DNA of 64,000 nucleotides from Flavobacteriales bacterium (GTDB lineage Bacteria > Bacteroidota > Bacteroidia > Flavobacteriales_E > Vicingaceae): assembly GCA_013359255.1 (NCBI GenBank), contig JABWCF010000008.1, positions 124,001 to 188,000 on the forward strand. The letters are read 5' to 3'. Positions 16,511 to 26,159 of the stretch are shown in pieces; position 1 is the stretch's first letter, and every line of letters starts with the position of its first letter. Both the position numbers and the translations under genes were made by a program. The notes below the pieces were generated by a model. The model did no database searches. It worked only from the letters and a program-made list of their open reading frames with translations, and was not told the DNA's origin.

Positions 16511-17412
16511 TGAGAAAAAGATTAACATACTTCTTGCTACTTTTTTGTGTAAATAGTTTGTATGCTCAAGAGTTAAATTGTGTGGTGCAAGTAAATTCTA
16601 CTCAGGTTGCTAACGTAGAAAAAAGAGTTTTTGAAACTTTACAAAAGGCAATATTCGAATTTGTGAATAACCGGAAATGGACTACCGATATTTATAAAAA
16701 CGATGAGCGAATACAGTGTAATATTCTTTTAAATATTACAGAAGTAGTGAGCCAAAACGAATTTAAAGCCACAATTAGTGTACAATCCTCTCGGCCTGTT
16801 TATGCCAGTTCGTACTCCTCAACCATTATTAATCATATTGATAAGGATTTTCAGTTCAAATATGTAGAATACGAGCCCTTAGAATTTTCCGACAATGTAT
16901 TTATTAGCAACCTTACAGCAGTTCTTGGGTATTACGCATATATTATTTTGGGAGCCGACTACGATACTTTTTCGCAGAATGGAGGTACGCCTTATTTTCA
17001 AAAAGCCTTAGCCATAGTAAACTTAGCCCAGTCTGCCCCGGAGCAAGGTTGGAAGGCATTCGAAAACATAAATAATCGTTACTGGATAGCAGAAAACTAT
17101 ACTAACCAAATTTTTTCTCCTTTGCGTGAATTTATGTACAAATACCACCGGTTAGCTTTTGATATAATGGCTACCGATGTAGACAAGGGAAGAAAAGTGG
17201 CCTTTGAAGCATTAAAACTACTGGAAAAAGTACACATTCAACGTCCTGGAAATTTTCAGTTAAGTTTTTTATTTAATGCAAAAGCAGATGAAATAATTAA
17301 TCTTTTTCAAGGCTCAACCGATGCCAACGAAAAACAGGAAGTGTTGCAACTCTTAGGGAAGATAAATCCGCAGAACATTAACCGTTACCAAAAAATTTTA
17401 CAGAACAATTAA
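16510..17412 (+). CDS. porD: DUF4835/PorD-type protein
   Basis: 300 residues starting at the ATG at 16510 that overlaps the coaBC stop by one base; the frame extends 10 codons upstream but the ATG gives a proper signal peptide (MRKRLTYFLLLFCVNSLYAQ). The mature protein begins ELNCVVQVNSTQV and contains FVNNRKWTTDIYKNDERIQC, SSRPVYASSYSSTIINHIDKDF, FISNLTAVLGYYAYIILGADYD and a helical C-half. This is the DUF4835 family, whose Porphyromonas member PorD is implicated in type IX secretion; its biochemical role is unsettled. Its presence beside coaBC and recN is typical for Bacteroidota. The two T9SS cargo genes at 19.2-22.4 kb show that the secretion system is used in this organism. Confidence 0.85.
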   Translation: MRKRLTYFLLLFCVNSLYAQELNCVVQVNSTQVANVEKRVFETLQKAIFEFVNNRKWTTDIYKNDERIQCNILLNITEVVSQNEFKATISVQSSRPVYASSYSSTIINHIDKDFQFKYVEYEPLEFSDNVFISNLTAVLGYYAYIILGADYDTFSQNGGTPYFQKALAIVNLAQSAPEQGWKAFENINNRYWIAENYTNQIFSPLREFMYKYHRLAFDIMATDVDKGRKVAFEALKLLEKVHIQRPGNFQLSFLFNAKADEIINLFQGSTDANEKQEVLQLLGKINPQNINRYQKILQNN

Positions 17413-17424
17413 TCAAAATGCAGT

Positions 17425-19080
17425 ATGCTGAAAAAACTTCTGGTAAGCAACTACGCATTAATTGATTCGCTGGAGATTACTTGGGATAAAGGTTTAACAA
17501 TAATTACAGGAGAAACAGGAGCCGGAAAGTCTATTTTGCTAGGAGCATTAGGCTTGGTAGTGGGGCAGCGTGCCGATTCAAATACGCTTAAAAACAAGGA
17601 AATTAAGTGCATTGTAGAAGCCGAATTTGATTTAAGCCGTTTTGATTTAGTTCCATTCTTTGAAACAAAAGATTGGGAATATTCTAAAAACACCATTATT
17701 CGAAGAGAAATAGCACCCACCGGAAAATCGAGAGCCTTTGTAAATGATTCGCCTGTGGGAGTTTCTGATTTAAAAGAGTTGGGCGAGAAATTAATAGATA
17801 TCCACTCCCAACACGAAACATTGCTGCTTACCGAAAATTTGTTTCAACTAAAAACACTTGATGTTTTTGCAAAAAACAATACACTTCTTATTCAATACAA
17901 ACAAAATTATGCTCAGTACAAAGAATTAACTGAAGCGGTAGAAGAATTAAAACAAAGAAACCAAAAAGCACTGTTAGATATAGATTACCTGAGTTTTCAG
18001 TTTAAAGAATTAAACGAAGCTAAACTGAAAGAAAACGAAACGGATGAGCTAGAGATAGAACAAAAAATTCTTACCCATGCCGAAGAAATTAAACAAGCTT
18101 TAGCTTCTGTGCTTCACCTCTTGCAAGATTCAGAAAATAATGTCATTTCTGTTTTAGCCCAATCAAAAAATATATTCTCTACCATTGAAAATAAACTTAC
18201 AGAAACAGCGGCACTTACCGAACGTTTAAAAAGCACTATTGTAGAATTACAAGATATAGCCTTCGAAACCGAAAAACTTTCAGAGAAAGTACAATTTAAT
18301 CCTCAACGATTAGAAGAAATTAACGAACGCGTTAGTTTATTGTTTGGCCTTTTACAAAAGCACCGCTTTAAAACTATAGAAGAACTGATTCAGCTTAAAG
18401 AGAAATTACAGAATGATATTCTCGGTATTTCCTCCTTAGAAAATGAAATTTTTGAAAAAGAAATGGCCTTAAATAAGTGTACCTCCGAGTTAAACAACGT
18501 AGCCAATGCTTTAAGCAAAAGTCGCAGTAAGGCTATTAATGAACTAGAAAATGCGATATCGAAAATTCTTTTACAGATAGGTTTGGTAAATGCAACATTT
18601 ACCATTTATATGGAAGCAAGTACAGAGTTTTTGCCAAATGGTTTAGATAAAGTAACCTTCTTTTTTTCTGCAAACAAAGGAGTAGAACAGTCACCGCTAC
18701 AAAAAGTAGCATCGGGAGGAGAACTCAGCAGAGTAATGTTGGCCATAAAATCGGTAATTGCACAAAGTAGTTTGCTTCCTACAATTATTTTCGATGAAAT
18801 AGACACAGGTATTTCTGGAGAAACAGCTGATAAAACTGGAAATATCTTAAAGGAGATGGCAAATAATATTCAAGTAATTGCCATTACACATCAGGCTCAG
18901 ATTGCCGCCAAAGGCAATACGCATCTTTTTGTTTACAAAGAAACCACTGAAAGTAGCACACGCTCATTAATCCGAAAACTGAATAGTCAGGAAAGAATAG
19001 AGGAGATTGCTAAAATGTTGAGTGGAGAAAAAGTTAGCAAAGCGGCTATTGAAAATGCAAAGCAATTATTGAAAAATTAA
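17425..19080 (+). CDS. recN: DNA repair protein RecN
   Basis: 551-residue SMC-like ATPase acting early in double-strand break repair. The N-terminal head has the Walker A motif TGETGAGKSILLGALGLV and the family marker GQRADSN. A long coiled-coil region (about 155-375) carries many Glu/Lys heptads. The C-terminal head has the signature ASGGELSRVMLAIKS, Walker B TIIFDEIDTGISGETAD and the His loop AITHQAQIAAKGNTH. Length and order are standard. Last gene of the bamD run; no obvious hairpin terminator follows in the 114-base gap. Confidence 0.96.
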   Translation: MLKKLLVSNYALIDSLEITWDKGLTIITGETGAGKSILLGALGLVVGQRADSNTLKNKEIKCIVEAEFDLSRFDLVPFFETKDWEYSKNTIIRREIAPTGKSRAFVNDSPVGVSDLKELGEKLIDIHSQHETLLLTENLFQLKTLDVFAKNNTLLIQYKQNYAQYKELTEAVEELKQRNQKALLDIDYLSFQFKELNEAKLKENETDELEIEQKILTHAEEIKQALASVLHLLQDSENNVISVLAQSKNIFSTIENKLTETAALTERLKSTIVELQDIAFETEKLSEKVQFNPQRLEEINERVSLLFGLLQKHRFKTIEELIQLKEKLQNDILGISSLENEIFEKEMALNKCTSELNNVANALSKSRSKAINELENAISKILLQIGLVNATFTIYMEASTEFLPNGLDKVTFFFSANKGVEQSPLQKVASGGELSRVMLAIKSVIAQSSLLPTIIFDEIDTGISGETADKTGNILKEMANNIQVIAITHQAQIAAKGNTHLFVYKETTESSTRSLIRKLNSQERIEEIAKMLSGEKVSKAAIENAKQLLKN

Positions 19081-19194
19081 GTCCCGTTTAACCTTTAAGA
19101 AATATAGATATTCTGATTAAGAGTGCCAGCTTTTAGTAATGCAACTTAATTATTCAAAGAGTCGTCATTGTGCTAAACTTTTATAATTGATATT

Positions 19195-20739
19195 ATGAGA
19201 AAAATTTTATTTTCAACGCTTGTTGTTTGTACTTCGTTTTTTTTAAATGCTCAATCTAACGGATATTTTAAAGTAAATAACGATGGTTTGTTTACACATA
19301 TTAAAAAATTAGAAACAACCTTAGGGTTTGTTACAATTGGCACTAATAGTAAAGATGGAGTAAAAGATTTGCAAATAACAAAGTGGGACGAAAGTTTTAA
19401 CCCAGTTTGGAATTTTAAAACAATGGATAATAATATAATGAGTGCTGGTGGTAATTCTGAAATTGTGGAAGCAAATGATGGTGCTTTTTTTGTAAAAGCA
19501 ATGTCAGTTACTGGAGATCAGATAGTTTTTAAATTGTCAAACAATGGTAGTTTATTATGGCAAAAAAAATATACTGGCTCCGGTTCGCTTATAGCATATG
19601 CATTTCAAAAAGCCGCACCTGGTGATAATGGATTTCTTATGGGTACTGGAGCTTGCAGCTATTCAAATACACTTATAAAATGTGATGCTAATGGAGCTAT
19701 AGAGTGGGTAAAGGCATATCCACATACTTTAGGGCAAGGAGTTACTACAATGTGGAATATAATGAATGATGGACAAAATTATATTTTAGGCTCAAATATG
19801 AATGTAAATTCTATTATTTCTACTCGTATTGATGCTGCCGGAAATATTCAATCATACACCACTTACAAGCACCCTACAAAACAATTCGTTAATGGCCAAG
19901 CAGTAAAAACAAACAATGGTTATGTTATGATGTGTGCCTATAACGGATTTGACAATAAGCGTATTGGCGTTTGCTACTTCGACAATTCTTTAAATTTAAG
20001 CACATATACAGAAGTTGTTAGCACTTCTAACGAAGATGTATATGGTATGTCTATTAGTACAAATGATAATGGACAAAGTGTATTTTTGAATGGTATGACT
20101 TATACAGGTAATTACAATTTATTTATTTGTAAAGTAAATGCAAATGCCAGTATAGCATGGAAACACAGGGCACAGGCGGCAAACAGCACGCCTTATAAAG
20201 GTGTTCAATTTAATTCTCATGCATTATGGGGAAATAAAATAGTGAACGTAGGAGATGGTTATAATGAAGGTCCTTTTTTTAGTATTATGGATATTAATGG
20301 AGATGGCTTGTGTACTCCACTTACACTTAGCATTTCTGCATCTAACACTTCATTAAATCTATTGAGCGGTAGTTTATCTACCTACACCGTTACAGATATA
20401 GTAGCTTCTACAACAACATATACTACAATCAATACAATTTCCTACACAAAATCATTATACTGCGGAGTGTTACCAAATGAAGTAGATGAGATGAATTTAA
20501 GAGAAAAGGTTTCCATATATCCGAACCCTGCAAATGATGTGCTGAATATTGTATTTGATGAAATTATAACCGAGCCAACATCTGTAGATATTTACGATGC
20601 TTTCGGAAGAACTGTTTTATCTGAAAATATAGTTAGAAATATTTACTCAATTGATATTTCGGGTCTTCCCAAAGGAATATATTTGACCAAAGTAAAGAAT
20701 TTTAAAAATGAAATAGTAAAAAAAATAATAATAGAATAG
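19195..20739 (+). CDS. T9SS cargo protein, tandem paralogue 1
   Basis: 514 residues: signal peptide (1-19, ending FFLNAQ), a large beta-rich body made of repeated segments like ITKWDESFNPVWNFKT, IVFKLSNNGSLLWQKKY and LIKCDANGAIEWVKAY, then a type A T9SS sorting tail (about 440-514: VSIYPNPANDVLNIVF, YDAFGRTVLS, DISGLPKGIYLTKVKN). The repeats, a hydrophobic strand followed by xxGxxxWxK, resemble beta-propeller blades of the kind in Bacteroidota surface proteins. It should pass the outer membrane through the T9SS and be surface-attached or released. No catalytic motif seen. The next gene is a diverged copy of it, 37 bases away. Confidence 0.88.
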   Translation: MRKILFSTLVVCTSFFLNAQSNGYFKVNNDGLFTHIKKLETTLGFVTIGTNSKDGVKDLQITKWDESFNPVWNFKTMDNNIMSAGGNSEIVEANDGAFFVKAMSVTGDQIVFKLSNNGSLLWQKKYTGSGSLIAYAFQKAAPGDNGFLMGTGACSYSNTLIKCDANGAIEWVKAYPHTLGQGVTTMWNIMNDGQNYILGSNMNVNSIISTRIDAAGNIQSYTTYKHPTKQFVNGQAVKTNNGYVMMCAYNGFDNKRIGVCYFDNSLNLSTYTEVVSTSNEDVYGMSISTNDNGQSVFLNGMTYTGNYNLFICKVNANASIAWKHRAQAANSTPYKGVQFNSHALWGNKIVNVGDGYNEGPFFSIMDINGDGLCTPLTLSISASNTSLNLLSGSLSTYTVTDIVASTTTYTTINTISYTKSLYCGVLPNEVDEMNLREKVSIYPNPANDVLNIVFDEIITEPTSVDIYDAFGRTVLSENIVRNIYSIDISGLPKGIYLTKVKNFKNEIVKKIIIE

Positions 20740-20776
20740 AGAGGTAAACTATATTATTTATATTTAAAAATTTAGT

Positions 20777-22351
20777 ATGAAAAAATTGATCTTAAGCATT
20801 TTACTAGTTTCAATATCAATGTTGATGTATGCCCAAACCAATGCATTCTTTAATGTTAACAACAGAGGCTCTTTTCAAAAAATTATAACATTATCATCAT
20901 CCGAAGGTTATGTAACACTTGGCGCAGATAGTTCCAATATAAATGGAACATTAACATTGATTGTAACAAAGTGGGATAATTATTATAATCCGGTGTGGGT
21001 ATTTCATGCAGATGTAGGTTTAAATACTGGTGCTGGAGATATAGTAGAAGCAAATGATGGCAACTTTTTTATTTTAAATCATTCATCATCTCATCCATAT
21101 TTACCCTTAATTATAAAGCTTTCTAGTTCCGGAAACCTGATATTTCAGAAGAAGTATGATATAACAGGAGGTAGTGGAGGTAGCTCTAATTTTGTTCCAA
21201 CTGTAATTCAAAAGGCGGCACCGGGTGATAACGGCTTTTTGTTTGGTACAGGCGGGTGTAACTTCAGTAATATCTTGGTTAAATGTAATCAAAACGGAAA
21301 TGTAGATTGGGCGAAAAGATATGATTATAGCTTAAATCCATTGGGAACCTCACTTTATTCAATTATCAACGATAACCAAAATTATATTCTTACTAGTCTT
21401 ATTTCTGTTAATTCTATAATGAATATTAGAATTGATGCACTAGGGAATGTTCTTTCTTATAAAGCATACTCGAATGCCATTGATTATATGACTGTTCGCG
21501 GTAACAATATTAAAACAAGTACAGGTTTTGTTGTAAAAGCAGATAATACGCTCAATTTTCAAATGTTTGGAGTGGCCTATTTCAAGAATGATTTATCTAT
21601 TGAAACATATACAGAAGTAATTTATAACGGACCTTATTACATTCAGCCATATTCTATGGTTACCAATAACGATGGTCAAAATATTATTTTCAATGGGGCA
21701 ATTAATAATCCCAATCCTAATTTATGGTATCTATTTATTCTAAATTTAGACAAAGGCGGAAATATTATTTGGAGTCGAATGGCAGAGGGACAGAATCAAG
21801 GCCTTTATAAGCACACAAGATTAACCTCTTCAGTTATTTCTAATAACAAAATTATAAATGTTGGAGATGGTGTATTAAATCATGATGGCCCAATTTTTAG
21901 TATTATGGACTTAAATGGAAATGGCTTATGCAATGAATTGCCTATTTCCATTACAACTACCGACCGTAGTTTAGATACTTTATCGGGTACACTTATATCT
22001 TGGGCAGTAAATATTAGCGAATATACTACTAATTATGCTGTAAGTTACAATTATACATTTACAAAAAAAATATATTGCGGAGTGATACCAAACGAAGTAG
22101 ATGAAATGGATTTAAGGGAAGGGATTTCCATCTATCCGAACCCTGTAAATGATATGCTGAATATTAAATTTAATGAAACAACAGAGCCAAGTACAATAGA
22201 AATTCATGATACTTTTGGTAAAAAAGTATTATTTGAAAGGATTAATAAAAATGTTAAATCTATTGATATTTCTGCTTTTTCAAGAGGAATGTACTTGCTG
22301 AAAGTAAAAAATAATACAAACGAGTTCTTTAAGAAATTTATAAAAGAGTAA
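20777..22351 (+). CDS. T9SS cargo protein, tandem paralogue 2
   Basis: 524 residues, same plan as the gene before it: signal peptide (ending LMYAQ), a repeat body with LIVTKWDNYYNPVWVFH, LIIKLSSSGNLIFQKKYD and ILVKCNQNGNVDWAKRYD, and a type A sorting tail (ISIYPNPVNDMLNIKF, FGKKVLFERI, DISAFSRGMYLLKVKN). Shared strings such as QKAAPGDNGFL, and the tail junctions YCGVLPNEVDEMNLRE (first) and YCGVIPNEVDEMDLRE (second), show an old tandem duplication. The two bodies have drifted apart more than the tail junction, which suggests diversifying ligands. It ends 28 bases from the convergent cdaA. Function unknown. Confidence 0.88.
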   Translation: MKKLILSILLVSISMLMYAQTNAFFNVNNRGSFQKIITLSSSEGYVTLGADSSNINGTLTLIVTKWDNYYNPVWVFHADVGLNTGAGDIVEANDGNFFILNHSSSHPYLPLIIKLSSSGNLIFQKKYDITGGSGGSSNFVPTVIQKAAPGDNGFLFGTGGCNFSNILVKCNQNGNVDWAKRYDYSLNPLGTSLYSIINDNQNYILTSLISVNSIMNIRIDALGNVLSYKAYSNAIDYMTVRGNNIKTSTGFVVKADNTLNFQMFGVAYFKNDLSIETYTEVIYNGPYYIQPYSMVTNNDGQNIIFNGAINNPNPNLWYLFILNLDKGGNIIWSRMAEGQNQGLYKHTRLTSSVISNNKIINVGDGVLNHDGPIFSIMDLNGNGLCNELPISITTTDRSLDTLSGTLISWAVNISEYTTNYAVSYNYTFTKKIYCGVIPNEVDEMDLREGISIYPNPVNDMLNIKFNETTEPSTIEIHDTFGKKVLFERINKNVKSIDISAFSRGMYLLKVKNNTNEFFKKFIKE

Positions 22352-22379
22352 GGCGATACAAACAAGCCAATAAAATATT

Positions 22380-23189
22380 TTATGTTTTTTGGGCAAAAAC
22401 TTTTTCCAAAAAGTTTTTCAATTCATCAATCCCTATTCCGTAATTCGTTTCCCCATCTTTTACAAAAGTAAGTGAGCCGGTTTCTTCAGAAACAACAATA
22501 CTTATCGCATCGGATATCTCACTAATTCCAATAGCAGCTCTGTGTCTTAATCCGAAATGCCCCGGTAAATCTTCCTTTTCGGTTATAGGAAGTACGCAAC
22601 GTGCTGCAACTACACGATTTTCATTTATTATTACTGCTCCATCGTGCAGTGGGCTGTTTTTAAAAAAAATAGATTCCAGCAGGGCAGAACTTAAACGAGC
22701 ATCTAATTGCTGTCCGCTTAGGGTATACTGAGAGATATCGGCTTCTCTGGAAATAATGATTAACGCTCCGGTTTTAGACTGCATCATATTTTTACAGGCC
22801 TTCAGAATAGATTTTATGTAAATGGCTTCTACATTTCTTACTTGCATCTTCCAGTTAAAGATATTCCATTTCCCTTTTCCTCTGCGAAGCAACCGGGTAT
22901 TTCCTATCATAATTAGGAACCTACGAATTTCTTGTTGAAATACAATAATTAAAGCCAATACCCCAACCCCAATAAATTTTCCTAAAATTTCACTAAGTAA
23001 TTCCATTTGCAGCAGATCTACCACTTTCCATAAAAGGTAAATGGCCGCAATTCCAATAAATATACGAATGGCATTAGTGCCTTTTATAAGCATATATAAC
23101 TGGTACAGCAACAAAGCCACAAGTAAAATATCTACCAGTTTAATAAGACTAAAGGGAATAAAACCAAAAATATCGAATAGTAAAATCAT
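22380..23189 (-). CDS. cdaA: diadenylate cyclase CdaA
   Basis: 269-residue membrane-bound enzyme that makes cyclic di-AMP from two ATP. Three N-terminal membrane helices (about residues 10-90: LIKLVDILLVALLLYQLYM, IFIGIAAIYLLWKVVDLL, FIGVGVLALIIVFQQEIRRF) precede the cytosolic DAC domain, with the DGA motif in PLHDGAVIINENRV and the RHR motif in FGLRHRAAIG, both required for activity. The enzyme therefore looks functional. It follows folP by 9 bases on the same strand, so expression is probably coupled. No c-di-AMP phosphodiesterase is in this window. A K+/H+ antiporter (41.3 kb) is present, but a link is speculative. Confidence 0.95.
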   Translation of the reverse strand: MILLFDIFGFIPFSLIKLVDILLVALLLYQLYMLIKGTNAIRIFIGIAAIYLLWKVVDLLQMELLSEILGKFIGVGVLALIIVFQQEIRRFLIMIGNTRLLRRGKGKWNIFNWKMQVRNVEAIYIKSILKACKNMMQSKTGALIIISREADISQYTLSGQQLDARLSSALLESIFFKNSPLHDGAVIINENRVVAARCVLPITEKEDLPGHFGLRHRAAIGISEISDAISIVVSEETGSLTFVKDGETNYGIGIDELKNFLEKVFAQKT

Positions 23190-23198
23190 AAAGCAATA

Positions 23199-24050
23199 TT
23201 AATTTTTTTGCATGTATTTGACTATTTTTATGGCTTCAGCTGCTTCTTTAACATCGTGTACCCTTAGTATTTTAGCTCCTTTTATAAGAGATAATGTGTG
23301 AATAATGCTTGTGCCGTTTAACGCATTTTTGGGTTGTGTGTAAAGCAACTTATTAATCATAGATTTTCTTGAAACACCAATTAAAATAGGTTTTTCAAGT
23401 ATGTTAAAATGCTCTAGATGATGAAGCAAAGCATAATTGTGTTCTATTTTTTTTCCAAATCCAAATCCGGGGTCAATTAACACATCGTTAATTCCGAGTA
23501 ATTTCATTTTTTCTATTTTAGAAGCCAAGCTAAAACAAACCTCTTTTACCACATCGGTATAAACAGGGTTTAACTGCATATTTTCGGGAGAGCCTTGCGT
23601 GTGCATAACAATATAAGGCACTTTTAGTTTTGCAACAGTATCAAGCATTTTGTGGTCAAATTCTCCTCCAGAAATGTCGTTGATTATTGCGGCTCCTGAT
23701 TCAATGGCACTTTCGGCAACATCAGACCAAAAGGTATCTACAGAAATAGTATATTTTGGAAATTTCTGTATTATTTTTTCGATGGCAGGTAAGATGCGTT
23801 TTTTTTCCTCATCAGGGTTTAATTTTATGGCCCCCGGTCGGGTAGATTGCCCCCCCACATCAATAATAGATGCCCCCTCTGTAATCATTTTTTCAACCTG
23901 CCGAAGATAGTTGTCGGAGTGCAACCCTCCGTCATAAAATGAGTCGGGCGTAAGGTTTAATATTCCCATAATCAGGGGTTCGTCTAAATTCAGTAATGTT
24001 CCCCTGCAGCAAATGCTAATTTTTTCTGAAAAAAATGTATCTTTCGGCAC
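23199..24050 (-). CDS. folP: dihydropteroate synthase
   Basis: FolP joins pABA to hydroxymethyl-dihydropterin diphosphate in folate synthesis and is the sulfonamide target. Motifs: MGILNLTPDSFYDGG, IDVGGQSTRPGAIKL, SVDTFWSDVAESAIESGA, INDISGGEFD, VMHTQGSPENMQ, LIDPGFGFGKKIEHNY and IGVSRKSMI. The start is uncertain: the open frame continues to 24107, but no ATG lies in the right place. I use the GTG at 24050, which leaves a normal-length N-terminal strand before MGILN (about 283 residues). It is divergent from the DUF1599 gene with only about 25 bases between chosen starts, so promoter elements must overlap coding sequence or one start is wrong. Co-transcribed with cdaA. Confidence 0.92.
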   Translation of the reverse strand: MPKDTFFSEKISICCRGTLLNLDEPLIMGILNLTPDSFYDGGLHSDNYLRQVEKMITEGASIIDVGGQSTRPGAIKLNPDEEKKRILPAIEKIIQKFPKYTISVDTFWSDVAESAIESGAAIINDISGGEFDHKMLDTVAKLKVPYIVMHTQGSPENMQLNPVYTDVVKEVCFSLASKIEKMKLLGINDVLIDPGFGFGKKIEHNYALLHHLEHFNILEKPILIGVSRKSMINKLLYTQPKNALNGTSIIHTLSLIKGAKILRVHDVKEAAEAIKIVKYMQKN

Positions 24051-24075
24051 TTTATTTTTTGGTGTGAAGTTACAA

Positions 24076-24621
24076 ATGAATACTACTTCTGAGCAATATA
24101 ATAACACAATAAAAGAGTGCCGCGAAATTTTTGTGAAAAAACTAAAAGATTATGGTACCGCATGGCGTGCGTTTCGAAGCAGTTCCTTAACCGATCAAAT
24201 TTATATAAAAGCTAAACGGATTCGAAGCATACAAGAACGCGGATTTTCAAAAGTAGATGAAGGTATTAAACCCGAATTTATGGGTATTGTAAATTATTCT
24301 GTAATGGCCTTGGTGCAACTAGAATTGGGTTATGCCGATGAATCAGGTATGGAAGCAACTAAAGCCGAATTTTATTATGATACATTTATACAAAAGGCCA
24401 AAAGCTTAATGGAAGATAAAAACCATGATTATGACGAAGCATGGCGTGAAATGAGAATCAGTTCATTAACCGATATGATATTGGTAAAATTGCAGCGAAT
24501 AAAACAAATAGAAAATAACCAAGGAAAAACAATAGCCTCTGAAGGTATTGATTCAAACTACTACGACATTATTAATTATGCAGTTTTTGCACTAATACGT
24601 TTAGCAGAAGAAAACACATGA
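24076..24621 (+). CDS. DUF1599 family protein
   Basis: 181 residues from the ATG at 24076 (an earlier in-frame ATG at 24013 would run through the folP start and gives an unlikely N-terminus). It contains two copies of one helical motif: KKLKDYGTAWRAFRSSSLTDQIYIKAKRI and KNHDYDEAWREMRISSLTDMILVKLQRI, each continuing to a Tyr/Asp-rich helix (YYDTF, YYDII). This internal duplication is the mark of DUF1599, a Bacteroidota family possibly related to MazG-like all-alpha NTP hydrolases; no function is established that I know. It sits between folP and a BT_3928-type gene as in other Bacteroidota, and its stop overlaps the next ATG (ATGA). Confidence 0.85.
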   Translation: MNTTSEQYNNTIKECREIFVKKLKDYGTAWRAFRSSSLTDQIYIKAKRIRSIQERGFSKVDEGIKPEFMGIVNYSVMALVQLELGYADESGMEATKAEFYYDTFIQKAKSLMEDKNHDYDEAWREMRISSLTDMILVKLQRIKQIENNQGKTIASEGIDSNYYDIINYAVFALIRLAEENT

Positions 24622-26147
24622 AACAGATTAAATCGTTACACGGAATCTTGGGTTTACTCTACATCACACTGAGTATCGTTTTTATTGTCTTAGCAAAACT
24701 TACCCCCGGTGTGGTAGATGCTTTTTCTATCTACTGGATGTTTACATTCGCAGCATTGGTTTTAGGTATTATTATTCTAATACACCCAAATGGAATAACG
24801 GTTGCAACCTACATTTCAAGAATTTTTACCGGCTCATTGTTTATGGTATCCGGTCTTATCAAATCGAATGACCCTCTGGGCTTTTCATATAAACTCGAAG
24901 AGTATTTCGATGAACGCTCACTCGGAACTTTTTTTGCTTCTTTTCATGAAGTGGCATTACCTTTAGCCATCATCATTTCCTCAGCTGAAGTATTATTAGG
25001 GCTTGCTGTACTAGTTGGCGGAAAAGCAAAAATTACCAATTGGATATTATTAGCAATGACACTTTTTTTTGCATGGCTTACTTGGTATACGGCTTCTTGT
25101 AACGATGCACAACAAGAAGCCCTGAATGCAGGCATTTCATTTAACAAATTATGCGTAAACGATTGCGGATGTTTTGGCGATGCCTTAAAAGGTTCGGTAG
25201 GTCGTTCGTTAACCCCTTGGGAATCGTTCTACAAAGATATTACACTGCTTTTCTTTGTATTGGTTTTACTGTTACAAAACAAAAAAATAAAACTAAATAC
25301 CCTCAAAGACGATCTGATTATTTTACCCATTTCGCTCATTTTAATTTTTGCTTTTTCCGGGGGATTATTTCATTGGAATTTCCCTTTTTACTTTACCCTT
25401 GTTACCGTACTAATTTATGCAATTATAAAATTATTGCCACTTATAAATGCTTATAAAGAATGGCTAACAGCCATCGTGTTGGGTAGTGTTTGTCTTGTTT
25501 TTACCATCTACTGCCTTAAGAAATTACCCATAAAAGATTTTAGACCATACGCTGTGGGTAAAAACATTCTACAGCAAATGAAGTTACCCGAAGGAGCTCA
25601 GCCAGATGTGTACGAAACATTACTTACCTATAAAAACACACAAACAGGCGAGATAAAAGAATTTACACAACAAAGCTATCCATGGGACGATAGTACTTGG
25701 GTATGGGTAAGCACAAACAATAAACTCATTAAACAAGGCGATAAAGCAACAATAACAGATTTTACTATTATTGCCGATGATGGAAATGATTATGCCGAAG
25801 ATTATTTATCTGATACAGAGCCCGTTTTTATGCTCATTGTTTACAATGTATCAAAAACCAATAAAGCAGCTTTTGAAAAAATTAACAAACTTGCCAACGA
25901 TTGCAATTCTGAAGGAAAAACCTTTATAGCTCTTACGGCTTCAGGTTACGAAGAGGTAGAAAAACTACGGCATGATACCCAAGCTATGTACGATTTTTAT
26001 ACCTGCGATGAAATTACACTGAAAACCATTATTCGTTCTAATCCCGGTTTATTACTTCTAAAAGAAGGAACGGTGTTGGCAAAATGGAATGATGCGAATA
26101 TTCCCGATTACAAAACGGTAAAAGAAAAATATTTAAACAATAACTAA
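24618..26147 (+). CDS. BT_3928-type DoxX-like membrane protein
   Basis: 509 residues. The N-terminal half (about 1-300) has eight or nine membrane helices in a DoxX-like arrangement, including ISRIFTGSLFMVSGLIKSNDP, a DoxX hallmark. Between helices is CVNDCGCFGDALKGSVGRSLTPWESFYKD, the CxxCxCFGDA signature of the BT_3928 group. The C-terminal half (about 310-509) is a soluble domain probably in the periplasm, with EIKEFTQQSYPWDDSTWVWV and a thioredoxin-like ending (NPGLLLLKEGTVLAKWND). Suggested roles for such proteins in redox or folate-linked processes are unproven. It overlaps the preceding gene by 4 bases and begins the long nearly gapless run to 41.1 kb. Confidence 0.82.
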   Translation: MKQIKSLHGILGLLYITLSIVFIVLAKLTPGVVDAFSIYWMFTFAALVLGIIILIHPNGITVATYISRIFTGSLFMVSGLIKSNDPLGFSYKLEEYFDERSLGTFFASFHEVALPLAIIISSAEVLLGLAVLVGGKAKITNWILLAMTLFFAWLTWYTASCNDAQQEALNAGISFNKLCVNDCGCFGDALKGSVGRSLTPWESFYKDITLLFFVLVLLLQNKKIKLNTLKDDLIILPISLILIFAFSGGLFHWNFPFYFTLVTVLIYAIIKLLPLINAYKEWLTAIVLGSVCLVFTIYCLKKLPIKDFRPYAVGKNILQQMKLPEGAQPDVYETLLTYKNTQTGEIKEFTQQSYPWDDSTWVWVSTNNKLIKQGDKATITDFTIIADDGNDYAEDYLSDTEPVFMLIVYNVSKTNKAAFEKINKLANDCNSEGKTFIALTASGYEEVEKLRHDTQAMYDFYTCDEITLKTIIRSNPGLLLLKEGTVLAKWNDANIPDYKTVKEKYLNNN

Positions 26148-26159
26148 AAATAAATCAAA

